Source: Ilumatobacteraceae bacterium
GTDB lineage: Bacteria > Actinomycetota > Acidimicrobiia > Acidimicrobiales > Ilumatobacteraceae
Assembly (NCBI GenBank): GCA_024643255.1
Contig: JAHENF010000015.1
Span: 12,927 to 66,825 of the forward strand
Length of the DNA stretch: 53,899 nt
Direction of reading: 5' to 3'
Shown here one piece after another: positions 8,566-16,281 of this stretch (its first letter is position 1; each line of letters begins with the position of its first letter). The position numbers were made by a program, and so were the translations under genes. Below the pieces are notes generated by a model. The model was given only the letters and a program-made list of their open reading frames with translations. It was not told the origin of the DNA and did no database searches.

Positions 8566-9039
8566 TCAGTCCTGCGACTGCTGCACCAGGACGGGACAGA
8601 CCGCGTGTCGAACGACGTGATCCGACGTCGAGCCCATCACGGCGCGGCGCAAGCCGCTGCGGCCGTGAGTGCCCAGCACGACCACGCTGGCCGGGAGCGA
8701 CGCCGCCACCTCACAGATCACGTGCCCGGCGTCGCCGTACTTGACCAGCGTCTCGGCGTCGGCCAGACCGAGTTCGTTCACGGTGGCGTCGAGCGTGGCC
8801 TGCGCATTCACCCGTTGGGCCTCGACCAGCTCGTTCTTCTCCTCGAACGACATCACGCCGCCGGCGAACCCCGTCCCGGTCACCAGCGTCGGATCGATCG
8901 GCGGCGCCACCGTGAGCAGTACCGTCCGACCCGGCGTCGCGAGCAGCGCGAGGCCCTGGCGGATCGCGTCGAGCGACAACGGTGATCCGTCGGTGCACAG
9001 CAACACGGTGAGGGGTTCCGCAGGCGGGATGGAGGTCAT
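8566..9039 (-). CDS. Universal stress protein (UspA family)
   Basis: This 157-residue single-domain Usp starts TVLLCTDGSPLSLDAI and ends with the ATP-binding signature GTHGRSGLRRAVMGST (G-2x-G-9x-G-S/T form). It is expected to bind ATP and to be induced under stress or stationary phase. The ATG at 9039 gives the usual family length; a longer in-frame start at 9078 adds only an Arg-rich stretch. It lies 60 bases upstream of the sulfatase operon on the same strand, and no terminator is obvious between them. Divergent from the membrane-lipid operon starting at 9127. Confidence 0.9.
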   Translation of the reverse strand: MTSIPPAEPLTVLLCTDGSPLSLDAIRQGLALLATPGRTVLLTVAPPIDPTLVTGTGFAGGVMSFEEKNELVEAQRVNAQATLDATVNELGLADAETLVKYGDAGHVICEVAASLPASVVVLGTHGRSGLRRAVMGSTSDHVVRHAVCPVLVQQSQD

Positions 9040-9126
9040 GGTCCCGAGTCTCGCGCCGCGAGCATTCCGCCGCCACAACTCGACAACGTCGCGATCCCGA
9101 CATCGCCGCTCTGCAAGAGTGGGACC

Positions 9127-9774
9127 ATGAACGACATCGTCGTCGGCCTGATCGCAATCCTCACCGGGGCCGTCTTCTGCTTCCGTGGCTATCTCGCGAT
9201 GCGGATCATCATCCCGCTGTGGGGTGCGTTCGCCGGCTTCATGCTCGGCGCGGGCATCGTGTCGGGCTCCGATGGGTTCCTCGGCTCGGCACTCGGATGG
9301 ATCGTCGGCATCGCGGTGGCCGTCGTCTTCGGACTGCTCGCGTACCTCTACTACGAAGTGGCCGTGATCATCGGCATGCTGGCGATCGGCTTCGCGCTCG
9401 GCACCTCGCTGATGGTCGCCCTCGGGGTCACCTGGTCGTGGGTGATCGTGCTCGCCGGCGTGGCACTCGCCGTCGCCCTGGCGTTCGTCGCGCTCGTCGC
9501 CGACCTGCCCATGGCGTTGTTGACGGTTCTGACGGGCATGGCAGGGGCGTCGGCGATCGTCGCTGGGCTGATGCTGCTCTTCGGGGTCACCGACGTCGGT
9601 GACTTCGACTCCGCACAGACCACCAAGGCACTCGCCGACGACTGGTGGTGGTATGCGATCTACCTCGCGTTGGCCATCAGCGGCATGATCGCCCAGTTCC
9701 TCGACGTCGAGCGCCGACGTGAAACGCTCCGCGCCGCCTGGTCGACCGGCATCGGCTCGACGACGTCGATCTGA
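9127..9774 (+). CDS. DUF4203-like polytopic membrane protein
   Basis: This 215-residue protein consists almost entirely of hydrophobic helices (about seven). They include GLIAILTGAVFCFRGYLAMRI, and a final span ISGMIAQFLDVERRR followed by a positive tail. The Gly-rich helices and length fit the DUF4203/TMEM198-like family. Function is unknown. It starts a + strand operon: the next gene begins 11 bases after its stop, which then overlaps the third gene. This association with lipid enzymes suggests a role at the membrane, but that is only inference. The ATG at 9127 has GAGTGGG upstream as a weak ribosome site. Confidence 0.75.
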   Translation: MNDIVVGLIAILTGAVFCFRGYLAMRIIIPLWGAFAGFMLGAGIVSGSDGFLGSALGWIVGIAVAVVFGLLAYLYYEVAVIIGMLAIGFALGTSLMVALGVTWSWVIVLAGVALAVALAFVALVADLPMALLTVLTGMAGASAIVAGLMLLFGVTDVGDFDSAQTTKALADDWWWYAIYLALAISGMIAQFLDVERRRETLRAAWSTGIGSTTSI

Positions 9775-9785
9775 CCCGTCCGGCC

Positions 9786-11723
9786 ATGGCGGGCACTGCT
9801 GACTGCGAAGTTCGCGACGACTGGTTCCTCGAACAGGACGTCAACGCCTGGAGTTCCCTCGCCTACCTCGTGGCCGGGGCCGCGTTGTTGGTCCAGGTGT
9901 CGCGCCATCGGCTGCCCACTGCCGCCTACGGGCTGGCGGCGGTCGTCGCCGCCGAGGGTCTGGGCAGCCTGCTCTATCACGGTGCGGCCGGCGATCTGTC
10001 GCAGTTTCTCCACGATGTTCCGCTGATCGGCGCGCTCGGTTTCGTCGCCGGATGGCATGCGGGTCGCCTCGTCGACGCCGCGGATCGAGGTTCGGTCATC
10101 GGGCTCGTCGCCGGGCTGCTGGCGGCGAGCGCGCTGTGGGCGGTGGCCCCCGGAGCCACCAATGCCACGGTGGCGGTGGCGATCGTCGTGATCGTCGCGA
10201 CATCGGTTGCCGCGCGGCGTCGGAGCCTTGCGGCGGTGTGGTCGCCGGCCCTGCTCACCCTCGGGCTCGTCGCCGTCGCGGCATGGGCGGCAGGCTCGCG
10301 CGGCAGCCCGCTGTGCAGCGCGGAGTCACCGCTCCAACCGCACGCGCTCTGGCATGTACTCACCGCCGTGCTCGCACTCGCCTGGGTCGACAGCGCATAC
10401 GCAGCTGCCGATCCCGACCACGCTCCGAGGATGTTCCGACGCTTCACCGACCGCACGATCGGCGTGCTCGCAAGCGGGCTCGTGCTCGGTTTCCATCGAT
10501 CGGTCGACGTTGCGTGGCGCGAGCGGTGCCCGTCCGACCGACCGGTACTGGTGGTGGCGAACCACGGCAACGGCTTCGTCGACCCGGTGGTGATCGCCGG
10601 TGTGCTCGGGCGGCTGCCGCGATTTCTCGCCAAGGCGGCGCTGTGGAAGGTGGTGATCGCTCGACCGTTCCTCGGTCTGGCCGGCGTCCTTCCCGTGTAT
10701 CGAAGCGGCGATGGCGACACGGCGAGCAACAACGCGTCGGTGTTCGAGGCCTGTCATCGAGAGCTGGCGCAGGGCGCGATCGTGGCGATCTTTCCCGAGG
10801 GAACCACGGGCGACCGCGCCGGCCTCGACCGGGTGAAGTCGGGCGCCGCGCGCATCGCGCTCGGCGCGCTCCCGACGGCGCCAGACACGGTGATCGTGCC
10901 GATCGGCATGGCGTACGAGAGCAAGGTCGAGACGCGCAGCCGCGTCGCGGTGATGTTCGGCGAACCGATCGCGGTCGCCGACTTCGCCGGACGCGGGCTC
11001 GGCCCCGACGGCGAGCCGCACCACGACGACGCCGGGGCGCTGACCGCCCGAATCACGGCGTCGCTGCAGGCGGTGTCCCCGGACTTCGCCGATGTCGAGG
11101 AACGCGAGATCCTGCGCGCGTCGGCGCGCATGGTGCAGTCAGATGCCGGCAACCCGTCGTTCGCCGACACCGAGGTCGTCGCCCGCCGGCTCGCCACGGC
11201 GCCCACCGAGGAGCGACGGGCGATCGTCGAGGCGTATCGCACCTTCGCGGCGCGATTGCAGCTGATCGGTATCGCAGGCGACCAGCTCCGTCCGGAGCGC
11301 GTGTCACCCTTGCGGGTGGTGCTGTCGGTGTTGGCGCTGTTCCTCGGCGGATCGGTCGTCGTCACGGCGACGCTGATCCACCTGCCGGCGATCCTCGTCG
11401 TGACGGTCGGAACCGGACTCGTGCGTTCGACCGCCACGAAAGGAACCGTCAGGCTGCTGCTCGGTCTCGTCACGATGCTGCTGACGTGGACCATCGCCGG
11501 GATGTGGCTCGGCGACGGCTGGTCGGCCGTCGTGTCCGGCGCCGTCGTGGCCATCGGCGGAGTGGTCGCGCTCGTCGTGTGGACACCGCTACTTCGCCAG
11601 TTCCGGGCGCTGGCCGGCATGGTTCGAGCACGCGATCGCGCCGGCCTCCTCGGCCCCGTGCTCGAGGCACGATCACGCGTCACCACACTCGTGCAAGCCA
11701 AGATCGGTGACAGCCATGACTGA
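9786..11723 (+). CDS. Fusion protein: CREST (ceramidase-like) membrane hydrolase domain + PlsC acyltransferase
   Basis: This 645-residue protein has two recognisable enzymes. Residues 1-205 hold several membrane spans with CREST-type metal-hydrolase features: an early CE..NAWSSLAYLVAG segment, GLGSLLYHGAAGD (His65) and LQPHALWHVLTA (His185, His189). These match the N-x-x-S, S-x3-H and H-x3-H pattern of alkaline ceramidases. Residues 225-440 are a PlsC-type glycerolipid acyltransferase with NHGNGFVDP (His259, Asp265) and FPEGTT (335-340). About 490-640 adds further membrane spans. It would remove and add acyl groups on membrane lipids. The real substrates are unknown. The stop overlaps the next gene's start. 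Confidence 0.83.
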   Translation: MAGTADCEVRDDWFLEQDVNAWSSLAYLVAGAALLVQVSRHRLPTAAYGLAAVVAAEGLGSLLYHGAAGDLSQFLHDVPLIGALGFVAGWHAGRLVDAADRGSVIGLVAGLLAASALWAVAPGATNATVAVAIVVIVATSVAARRRSLAAVWSPALLTLGLVAVAAWAAGSRGSPLCSAESPLQPHALWHVLTAVLALAWVDSAYAAADPDHAPRMFRRFTDRTIGVLASGLVLGFHRSVDVAWRERCPSDRPVLVVANHGNGFVDPVVIAGVLGRLPRFLAKAALWKVVIARPFLGLAGVLPVYRSGDGDTASNNASVFEACHRELAQGAIVAIFPEGTTGDRAGLDRVKSGAARIALGALPTAPDTVIVPIGMAYESKVETRSRVAVMFGEPIAVADFAGRGLGPDGEPHHDDAGALTARITASLQAVSPDFADVEEREILRASARMVQSDAGNPSFADTEVVARRLATAPTEERRAIVEAYRTFAARLQLIGIAGDQLRPERVSPLRVVLSVLALFLGGSVVVTATLIHLPAILVVTVGTGLVRSTATKGTVRLLLGLVTMLLTWTIAGMWLGDGWSAVVSGAVVAIGGVVALVVWTPLLRQFRALAGMVRARDRAGLLGPVLEARSRVTTLVQAKIGDSHD

Positions 11724-12912
11724 TGCCGAACGCGCAGCGACCCCCGATCCCGCAGCGGCCCCCGACGGTGACCCGCCGCCGGCGGTGCCAGCGCGCAGCA
11801 TCCGCAAGATCGTCATCCGGGTCGTCTTCGTCGTCGGTGCGCTCGTGCTGTCGTTCTGGATCCTGGCGAGGACCTTCGACGACCTGGACTTCGCCGAGAT
11901 TCGCGCCGCGGTGGCATCACTGAACGACGCCGAACGGCTCTCGATCGGCAGCATGTGGCTGCTGTGGATCGGTGCACAGGGATTGCTCACGGCGTCGCTC
12001 GTGCCTGGGTTGGCGGTGCGACACGGTGTGGTCGCCTTCCTCGGGCCAGCCGCGATCACCTCGGTCGTCCCCGGACCCAGCGACCTGCCGATCCGCTACC
12101 AGATGCTGACGTCGTGGGGCCGCAATCCGGGCGAGGCCACCCTGTCGGTCGCGGCGGGCGGCATCTTCAGCATCGGTGTCAAGCTGGTGTTGCCGATCAT
12201 CGCGGCGATCGGACTCGTGCTGTCCGACGCACCGATCAGCGGCACCCTGCGCACGGTGGTCGTGATCTGCCTGCTCGTCGGGCTCGGCGTGGCGGTGCTC
12301 TCGGTGGTCCTCGGCTCGGAGAAGCGCACCGAACAGGCCGGCCGGTTGATCGAACCGGTGTGGGCACGGGTGCTGAGGATGTTGCGCAAACCCGAACCGG
12401 CCGACCTGACCGCCCGGATGGTCGCCGCCCGCGCCGGCGCGGTGCAGACCCTGCACGACCGATGGCTCGTGGCGAGTTGGGCGACGATGCTGACCGCGTC
12501 CACGAAGTTTGCCTTGCTGCTGATGGCGCTGCGCTTCGTCGGCGTGAACGACGACGTGCTGCCGTGGACACAGGTGTTCGTCGTGTACGCACTGGTGCAG
12601 GGATTGACCGTGTTCCCGATCACGGCCGGCGATGCAGGGGTGAGCGAGATCGCCTACATCGGCATGTTGACGGCGGCCGCCGGGCCGGAGTGGGTCAACC
12701 AGATCACGGCGGCGGTGCTCATCTTCCGGATCATCACGTGGCTGCTCTTGATCCCGGTCGGCCTTGGCGTGCTGGGATTCTGGCGCCATCAGCTCCGGCG
12801 GAATCCCCACCAGATCGCGTCGAGAGCCGACGGTTCACCAACCACGTCGCCGCGGCGATTGCACGTCAGAACTCGAACTGCACCGCGACCCGATCGGACA
12901 CCCGACCCGTGA
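11716..12912 (+). CDS. LPG synthase TM-like (YbhN/UPF0104) membrane protein
   Basis: This polytopic protein of about 398 residues (roughly eight spans) is of the lysylphosphatidylglycerol-synthase transmembrane family. It has a VVPGPSDLPIRYQMLTSWG segment near the first third and FPITAGDAGVSEIAYI near the end, as in YbhN/UPF0104 proteins. It lacks a synthetase domain, so it is more likely a lipid flippase or carrier-like partner than an LPG synthase. The ATG at 11716 overlaps the stop of the acyltransferase gene by 8 bases; GTG at 11707 is an alternative. The charged C-terminal 30 residues run antisense into the Dabb gene over 47 bases. Confidence 0.84.
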   Translation: MTDAERAATPDPAAAPDGDPPPAVPARSIRKIVIRVVFVVGALVLSFWILARTFDDLDFAEIRAAVASLNDAERLSIGSMWLLWIGAQGLLTASLVPGLAVRHGVVAFLGPAAITSVVPGPSDLPIRYQMLTSWGRNPGEATLSVAAGGIFSIGVKLVLPIIAAIGLVLSDAPISGTLRTVVVICLLVGLGVAVLSVVLGSEKRTEQAGRLIEPVWARVLRMLRKPEPADLTARMVAARAGAVQTLHDRWLVASWATMLTASTKFALLLMALRFVGVNDDVLPWTQVFVVYALVQGLTVFPITAGDAGVSEIAYIGMLTAAAGPEWVNQITAAVLIFRIITWLLLIPVGLGVLGFWRHQLRRNPHQIASRADGSPTTSPRRLHVRTRTAPRPDRTPDP

Positions 12913-13159
12913 TGTGGGCGGCGATGAACCGCTGGTGTTCGGGGTGATCGCGATACACGAGGTAGTCATCGACTGACTCGAAGTCGCCGACCACCGTGTA
13001 GTCGGCGTTCGTGGGAGCCAATCGCAGGTCGGGCCCGTGCCGGTACGCAGCGATCTCGGGGATCACCGGGGCGAGCGCATCGAGGGCAGCTCCGGTGGCG
13101 GCGATGTCGGCATCGGTGACGGTGTCGTTCCAACGGAACACGACGACGTGGCGAATCAT
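12866..13159 (-). CDS. Dabb (stress-responsive A/B barrel) domain protein
   Basis: This 97-residue single-domain protein starts MIRHVVVFRWND and has the Dabb pattern, a dimeric ferredoxin-like barrel: an early H-x-V-x-F-x-W/F strand, ADYTVVGDFESVDDYLVYRDHPEH in two pieces, and a final strand. Small Dabb proteins are stress-linked or act as dimeric cyclases or hydrolases; this one has no identified substrate. The ATG at 13159 has AGGAAG at ideal spacing, better than the GTG six bases upstream. Its 3' end overlaps the opposite-strand YbhN-like gene by 47 bases. Confidence 0.9.
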   Translation of the reverse strand: MIRHVVVFRWNDTVTDADIAATGAALDALAPVIPEIAAYRHGPDLRLAPTNADYTVVGDFESVDDYLVYRDHPEHQRFIAAHITGRVSDRVAVQFEF

Positions 13160-13217
13160 GACCACTTCCTACACGACGTCGGCGGCCCGGCTCGGTCCCG
13201 CGGGTCGATCGGCCGGT

Positions 13218-13901
13218 TCAGCGCAGACGGGTCAGGGGGTCGAACTCGATCACGTCGGGGGCCTGGAGTTCGGGATTTCGGGGGCGGCCGGGACCGCGAG
13301 GGGGTCGCGTCGGTCGATCGAGCCAGCGGCGCCATCGTGGCTGGGTGTTCGCCGTGGGCTCGTGGCGACGGGCGAGGGCGGCACGCACATCGCCCAGAGC
13401 CTCGGGGCCGGCCATCCGGAGTGTCACGAGCAGCGCGACGTGCATCGCCGTGATGCGGCCTTCGCAGGTGATGATGTTGCCCACCTCGACGATGCGTTCA
13501 CGCGACATCGTCGATCCGTACGATTCGAGCATCGACGAGGCCAGCCAGTGTGTCGCCGCTTCGTGGTCGCCGAGCAGTCCCGCCGCGGCGACCACGACCG
13601 TCCCGGTCGAACTGGCCGCCATCCAGTGACAGCCTGGCGCGACGGCCCGCAGCCACGCCAGGAGCGGCTCGTCGGCGGCACTCCGGGCGCACCCGAGGCC
13701 GCCGGGCACCAGCACGACGTCGGGGTTCGACACGTCCTCGAAAAGGGCGTCGACGTGATGGCCGCCGCCGGGTCCGTCGACGTGGCCGAGCCGCGCACCA
13801 ACGCCGACCAGTTGGACGTCGGCGAGCTGTTCGAACACGAGCGTGAACGCCTCACACTCGTCGGCGGAGACCCCCGGCGACAACGCGATTGCGACCTGCA
13901 C
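13218..13901 (-). CDS. GlxA/DJ-1-like (class I GATase fold) protein without HTH domain
   Basis: The protein starts VQVAIALSPGVSADECEAF and continues as a DJ-1/PfpI fold: DVVLVPGGLG, then ASSTGTVVVAAAGLLG, then AATHWL, then EGRITAMHVAL. This is the sensor domain of GlxA-type AraC regulators, but the DNA-binding HTH domain is absent; a short Arg/Pro-rich tail replaces it. At the nucleophile elbow, where Cys-Thr-Gly is usual, the sequence reads Ser-Thr-Gly, so catalysis by cysteine is unlikely. I chose GTG 13901 because GGGAGG precedes it; ATG 13922 is an alternative. It lies just downstream of the TetR gene. Role unknown. Confidence 0.75.
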   Translation of the reverse strand: MQVAIALSPGVSADECEAFTLVFEQLADVQLVGVGARLGHVDGPGGGHHVDALFEDVSNPDVVLVPGGLGCARSAADEPLLAWLRAVAPGCHWMAASSTGTVVVAAAGLLGDHEAATHWLASSMLESYGSTMSRERIVEVGNIITCEGRITAMHVALLVTLRMAGPEALGDVRAALARRHEPTANTQPRWRRWLDRPTRPPRGPGRPRNPELQAPDVIEFDPLTRLR

Positions 13902-13936
13902 TCCAGCAGCCTCCCACACCATCGTGCACCGGGGGG

Positions 13937-14557
13937 TCAGGCGTCGGAGGCCGAGCTGTGGCGGATGCCGTCGAGCATCAGATCCGTCAGGCGTCGCACG
14001 CGATCCGACGTCGTCGACGGAGGTCGCCCGGTTCGAGCTTCGATCAACTCGAGCTTCGGCCCCAGGACGACCAGCCCCTGCACTGTCGCCCAGCACAACT
14101 CCGACGCGACGTCGGGATCGGCGTCGAGACCTTCTGACGCGATCAGCTCGGCGACGACGCCATGGAGCACGCCGTACGCTCGCATTCCGGCGATACTCAG
14201 GTCTGCGTCGTCGGGGTCGACGACGTCGGTGCGGAACATGACCTGACAGTGCGCGGGATACTCGGTCGCGAGCGACACGTAGGCCTGGCCCATCACCGTG
14301 AGTCGTTCGGCCGGATCGGTTTCGCCGGCGATCGCCGCGGTGGTCACGTCGTACAGCGTGTCGAATCCCTGCGTGGCCAGCGAGGTCAGCAGGCCCTGGA
14401 CATCGCCGAAGTGATGCGCTGGAGCGGTGTGCGATACGCCGGCGCGACGGGCGACCTCGCGGAGGCTGAAGTGACCGAGCCCCTGCTCGGTGATGACGTC
14501 GACCGCTGCGCTGCGCAACGCGTTCGGCAGATCGCCGTGGTGGTACCGGTCTGTCAC
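13937..14557 (-). CDS. TetR/AcrR-family transcriptional repressor
   Basis: This 206-residue regulator has an N-terminal TetR helix-turn-helix. It begins YHHGDLPNALRSAAVDVI, with a recognition region LREVARRAGVSHTAPAHHFGD, the typical 'FGxxxGL' helix-3/4 form of TetR_N. The C-terminal helical ligand domain ends near residue 200. GTG at 14557 is the start; the divergent DHA2 efflux gene begins at 14651. A promoter and an inverted repeat between them make it the probable repressor of that pump. The GlxA-like gene follows 35 bases after its stop and is likely cotranscribed. Confidence 0.9.
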   Translation of the reverse strand: MTDRYHHGDLPNALRSAAVDVITEQGLGHFSLREVARRAGVSHTAPAHHFGDVQGLLTSLATQGFDTLYDVTTAAIAGETDPAERLTVMGQAYVSLATEYPAHCQVMFRTDVVDPDDADLSIAGMRAYGVLHGVVAELIASEGLDADPDVASELCWATVQGLVVLGPKLELIEARTGRPPSTTSDRVRRLTDLMLDGIRHSSASDA

Positions 14558-14578
14558 ACATGTCACTCTAGCCGCGTG

Positions 14579-14607
14579 TTGACATTGGAAAGATTCGTCT
14601 TTACGGT
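14579..14607 (+). promoter_or_regulatory. Sigma-70-type promoter for DHA2 efflux gene
   Basis: TTGACA at 14579-14584 is a perfect -35 box. A 17-base spacer is followed by TACGGT at 14602-14607, a partial -10 match. The MFS start is at 14651, giving a leader of about 35-40 bases. Confidence 0.6.
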
Positions 14608-14620
14608 GACAACTTGTCAC
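14606..14620. promoter_or_regulatory. Candidate TetR operator (GTGACAACTTGTCAC)
   Basis: GTGACA and TGTCAC form an inverted repeat with a three-base centre, overlapping the end of the -10 box. Extra TGTCAC copies occur at 14552-14557 and near 14561-14566, beside the TetR start codon. Position and symmetry suit repression of both directions by the divergent TetR. Binding is inferred. Confidence 0.6.
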
Positions 14621-14650
14621 TGTCAAGACCACTCGATCACCGGAGCAGCC

Positions 14651-16192
14651 ATGACCATCACCGCCCCCGCCCCATTGTCGCTCGACGACGGACTCCACCG
14701 CCGTCGGTGGATGATCCTCGCCGTCGTCAGCCTCGCCGTGTTCGTGACCGTCCTCGACGGCACGATCGTCAACGTCGCGATTCCGACGCTCGCCGTCGAC
14801 CTTGATGCGACGACCCGACAACTGCAGTGGATCGTCGATGCCTACCTGTTGGTGTTCACCGGGCTGCTCCTGACCGGCGGCGCGCTCGGCGACCGATACG
14901 GGCGCAAGAAGCTCCTCGTCGCCGGCCTCGCCGTCTTCGGCATCACCTCGGCGCTCGCTGGCTCGGTGGGCTCGGCGAGCGGGCTGATCCTCGGGCGGGC
15001 GCTCATGGGGATCGGGGCGGCGTTGATCTTCCCCGCCACGCTGGCGATCATCACCAACGTCTTTCGCGATCCGGTCGAGCGGGCCAAGGCCATCGGCATC
15101 TGGAGCGCGGTGACCGGCATCGCCGTCGCCGCGGGTCCAGTCAGCGGTGGCTGGCTCCTCGAACACTTCTGGTGGGGCTCGATCTTCTTCGTCAACGTGC
15201 CGGTCGTGATCGGCGCGCTGGTGGCGACCGTGCTGATCGTGCCCGAGTCGAAGGAAGCAGGCGCCCCCCGCCTCGACCTCGGCGGGATCGTGCTGTCGAT
15301 CGCCGCGATCACCACCCTCGTCTACAGCATCATCGAGGCGCCGGAGTGGGGCTGGCTCGACCCCAAGACGCTCGCCGGGTTCGCGATGGCAGCCGGGCTC
15401 CTGGTGCTGTTCGTGGTGTGGGAGCTGCGGCGCGACCATCCGATGCTCCCGGTGGCGATCTTCCGCAACCTGCGATTCAGCGCGGCAAGCGTGTCGGTCA
15501 CCTCCGCGTTCTTCGCGCTCTTCGGGTTCATCTTCCTGATCACCCAGTACTTCCAGCTCGTCAAGTCGTACACGCCGCTCCAGGCCGGGATTCGCACGCT
15601 GCCGGTTGCAGCGGCCATCGCGGTGGCATCGATCGTCGCGCCCCGGGTCGTCGAACGCATCGGCACCGCCAGGGTCGTGGCAACAGGGCTCGCGTTGATG
15701 GCGGTCGGGTTCATGTGGATCGGATTGTCGGCCGACGTCGACACGAGCTACCTCGTGATCGCAGGCCAGATGGTCGTGCTCGGCACAGGGCTCGGCATGA
15801 CCACTGCGCCCGCGACCGAGTCGATCATGGGGTCGTTGTCGCCCGACAAGGCCGGCATCGGCTCGGCGGTCAACGACACGACGCGTGAACTGGGCGGAAC
15901 GCTCGGCGTGGCGATCGTGGGCAGTGTGTTCAGCTCGCTCTACATCCGGTCGCTCGATTCGGCCGGCGGCGTGTTCGCTTCCCTGCCGCCCGACCTGCAG
16001 GACATCACGTCGGAGTCGGTCGGCGCCGCCAGGGTGATCGCCGGGCGACTCGGCGCCGACGCCCCAGCCTTCCTGAGCCAGGTGAACGAGGCGTTCCTGT
16101 CCGGCCTGCACGTCGGTTGCTTCGTGTGTGCTGCCGTGGCCGCGACTGGTGCGGTCTTCGCCCTTCGCTTCATCCCCGCCCGCGCCACCTGA
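14651..16192 (+). CDS. MFS drug/metabolite exporter, DHA2 (EmrB/QacA) family
   Basis: This 513-residue transporter has about 14 membrane spans. The DHA2 signature appears early: FVTVLDGTIVNVAIPTL (motif D1), then GALGDRYGRKKLL (motif A), then VSGGWLLEHFWWGSIFFVNVP (motif C-like, split here for length). It would export hydrophobic drugs or metabolites using the proton gradient. The ATG at 14651 has GGAG 6 bases upstream. It is controlled very likely by the divergent TetR gene through the operator at 14606-14620. Two hairpins after its stop separate it from the next gene. Confidence 0.93.
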   Translation: MTITAPAPLSLDDGLHRRRWMILAVVSLAVFVTVLDGTIVNVAIPTLAVDLDATTRQLQWIVDAYLLVFTGLLLTGGALGDRYGRKKLLVAGLAVFGITSALAGSVGSASGLILGRALMGIGAALIFPATLAIITNVFRDPVERAKAIGIWSAVTGIAVAAGPVSGGWLLEHFWWGSIFFVNVPVVIGALVATVLIVPESKEAGAPRLDLGGIVLSIAAITTLVYSIIEAPEWGWLDPKTLAGFAMAAGLLVLFVVWELRRDHPMLPVAIFRNLRFSAASVSVTSAFFALFGFIFLITQYFQLVKSYTPLQAGIRTLPVAAAIAVASIVAPRVVERIGTARVVATGLALMAVGFMWIGLSADVDTSYLVIAGQMVVLGTGLGMTTAPATESIMGSLSPDKAGIGSAVNDTTRELGGTLGVAIVGSVFSSLYIRSLDSAGGVFASLPPDLQDITSESVGAARVIAGRLGADAPAFLSQVNEAFLSGLHVGCFVCAAVAATGAVFALRFIPARAT

Positions 16193-16197
16193 GCATG

Positions 16198-16263
16198 GCG
16201 ATCGGGGTCAGACCCCAATCGCGATCGTGGTGCTTGCATCAGGGATCTGACCCCCGATGCAAG
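16198..16263. terminator. Tandem hairpins built on GGGGTCAGACCCC-type sequence
   Basis: The first hairpin (16198-16222) has arms GCGAT/ATCGC and GGGGT/ACCCC around CAG. The second (16233-16263) has arms CTTGCATC/GATGCAAG and an inner GGG/CCC. The second also contains GATCTGACCCCC, the reverse-complement form of the first core. They lie 5 bases after the MFS stop and just before the Baeyer-Villiger gene. They may act as a double terminator or be a dispersed repeat. Confidence 0.5.
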
Positions 16264-16266
16264 ACT

Positions 16267-16279
16267 TTGTACGGTACAA
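16267..16279. promoter_or_regulatory. Candidate operator TTGTACGGTACAA at the BVMO start
   Basis: A perfect 13-base palindrome (TTGTAC-G-GTACAA) ends 2 bases before the ATG at 16282. This form is typical of TetR-family operators. Its closeness to the start codon suggests a leaderless or very short transcript controlled by an unlinked repressor. Confidence 0.5.
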
Positions 16280-16281
16280 CC

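Noticed and set aside
13937-16111. Very long minus-strand open frame across the TetR and MFS genes
   Set aside because: Only its TetR part is real; the rest is the antisense of the MFS gene with low-complexity acidic and basic residues.
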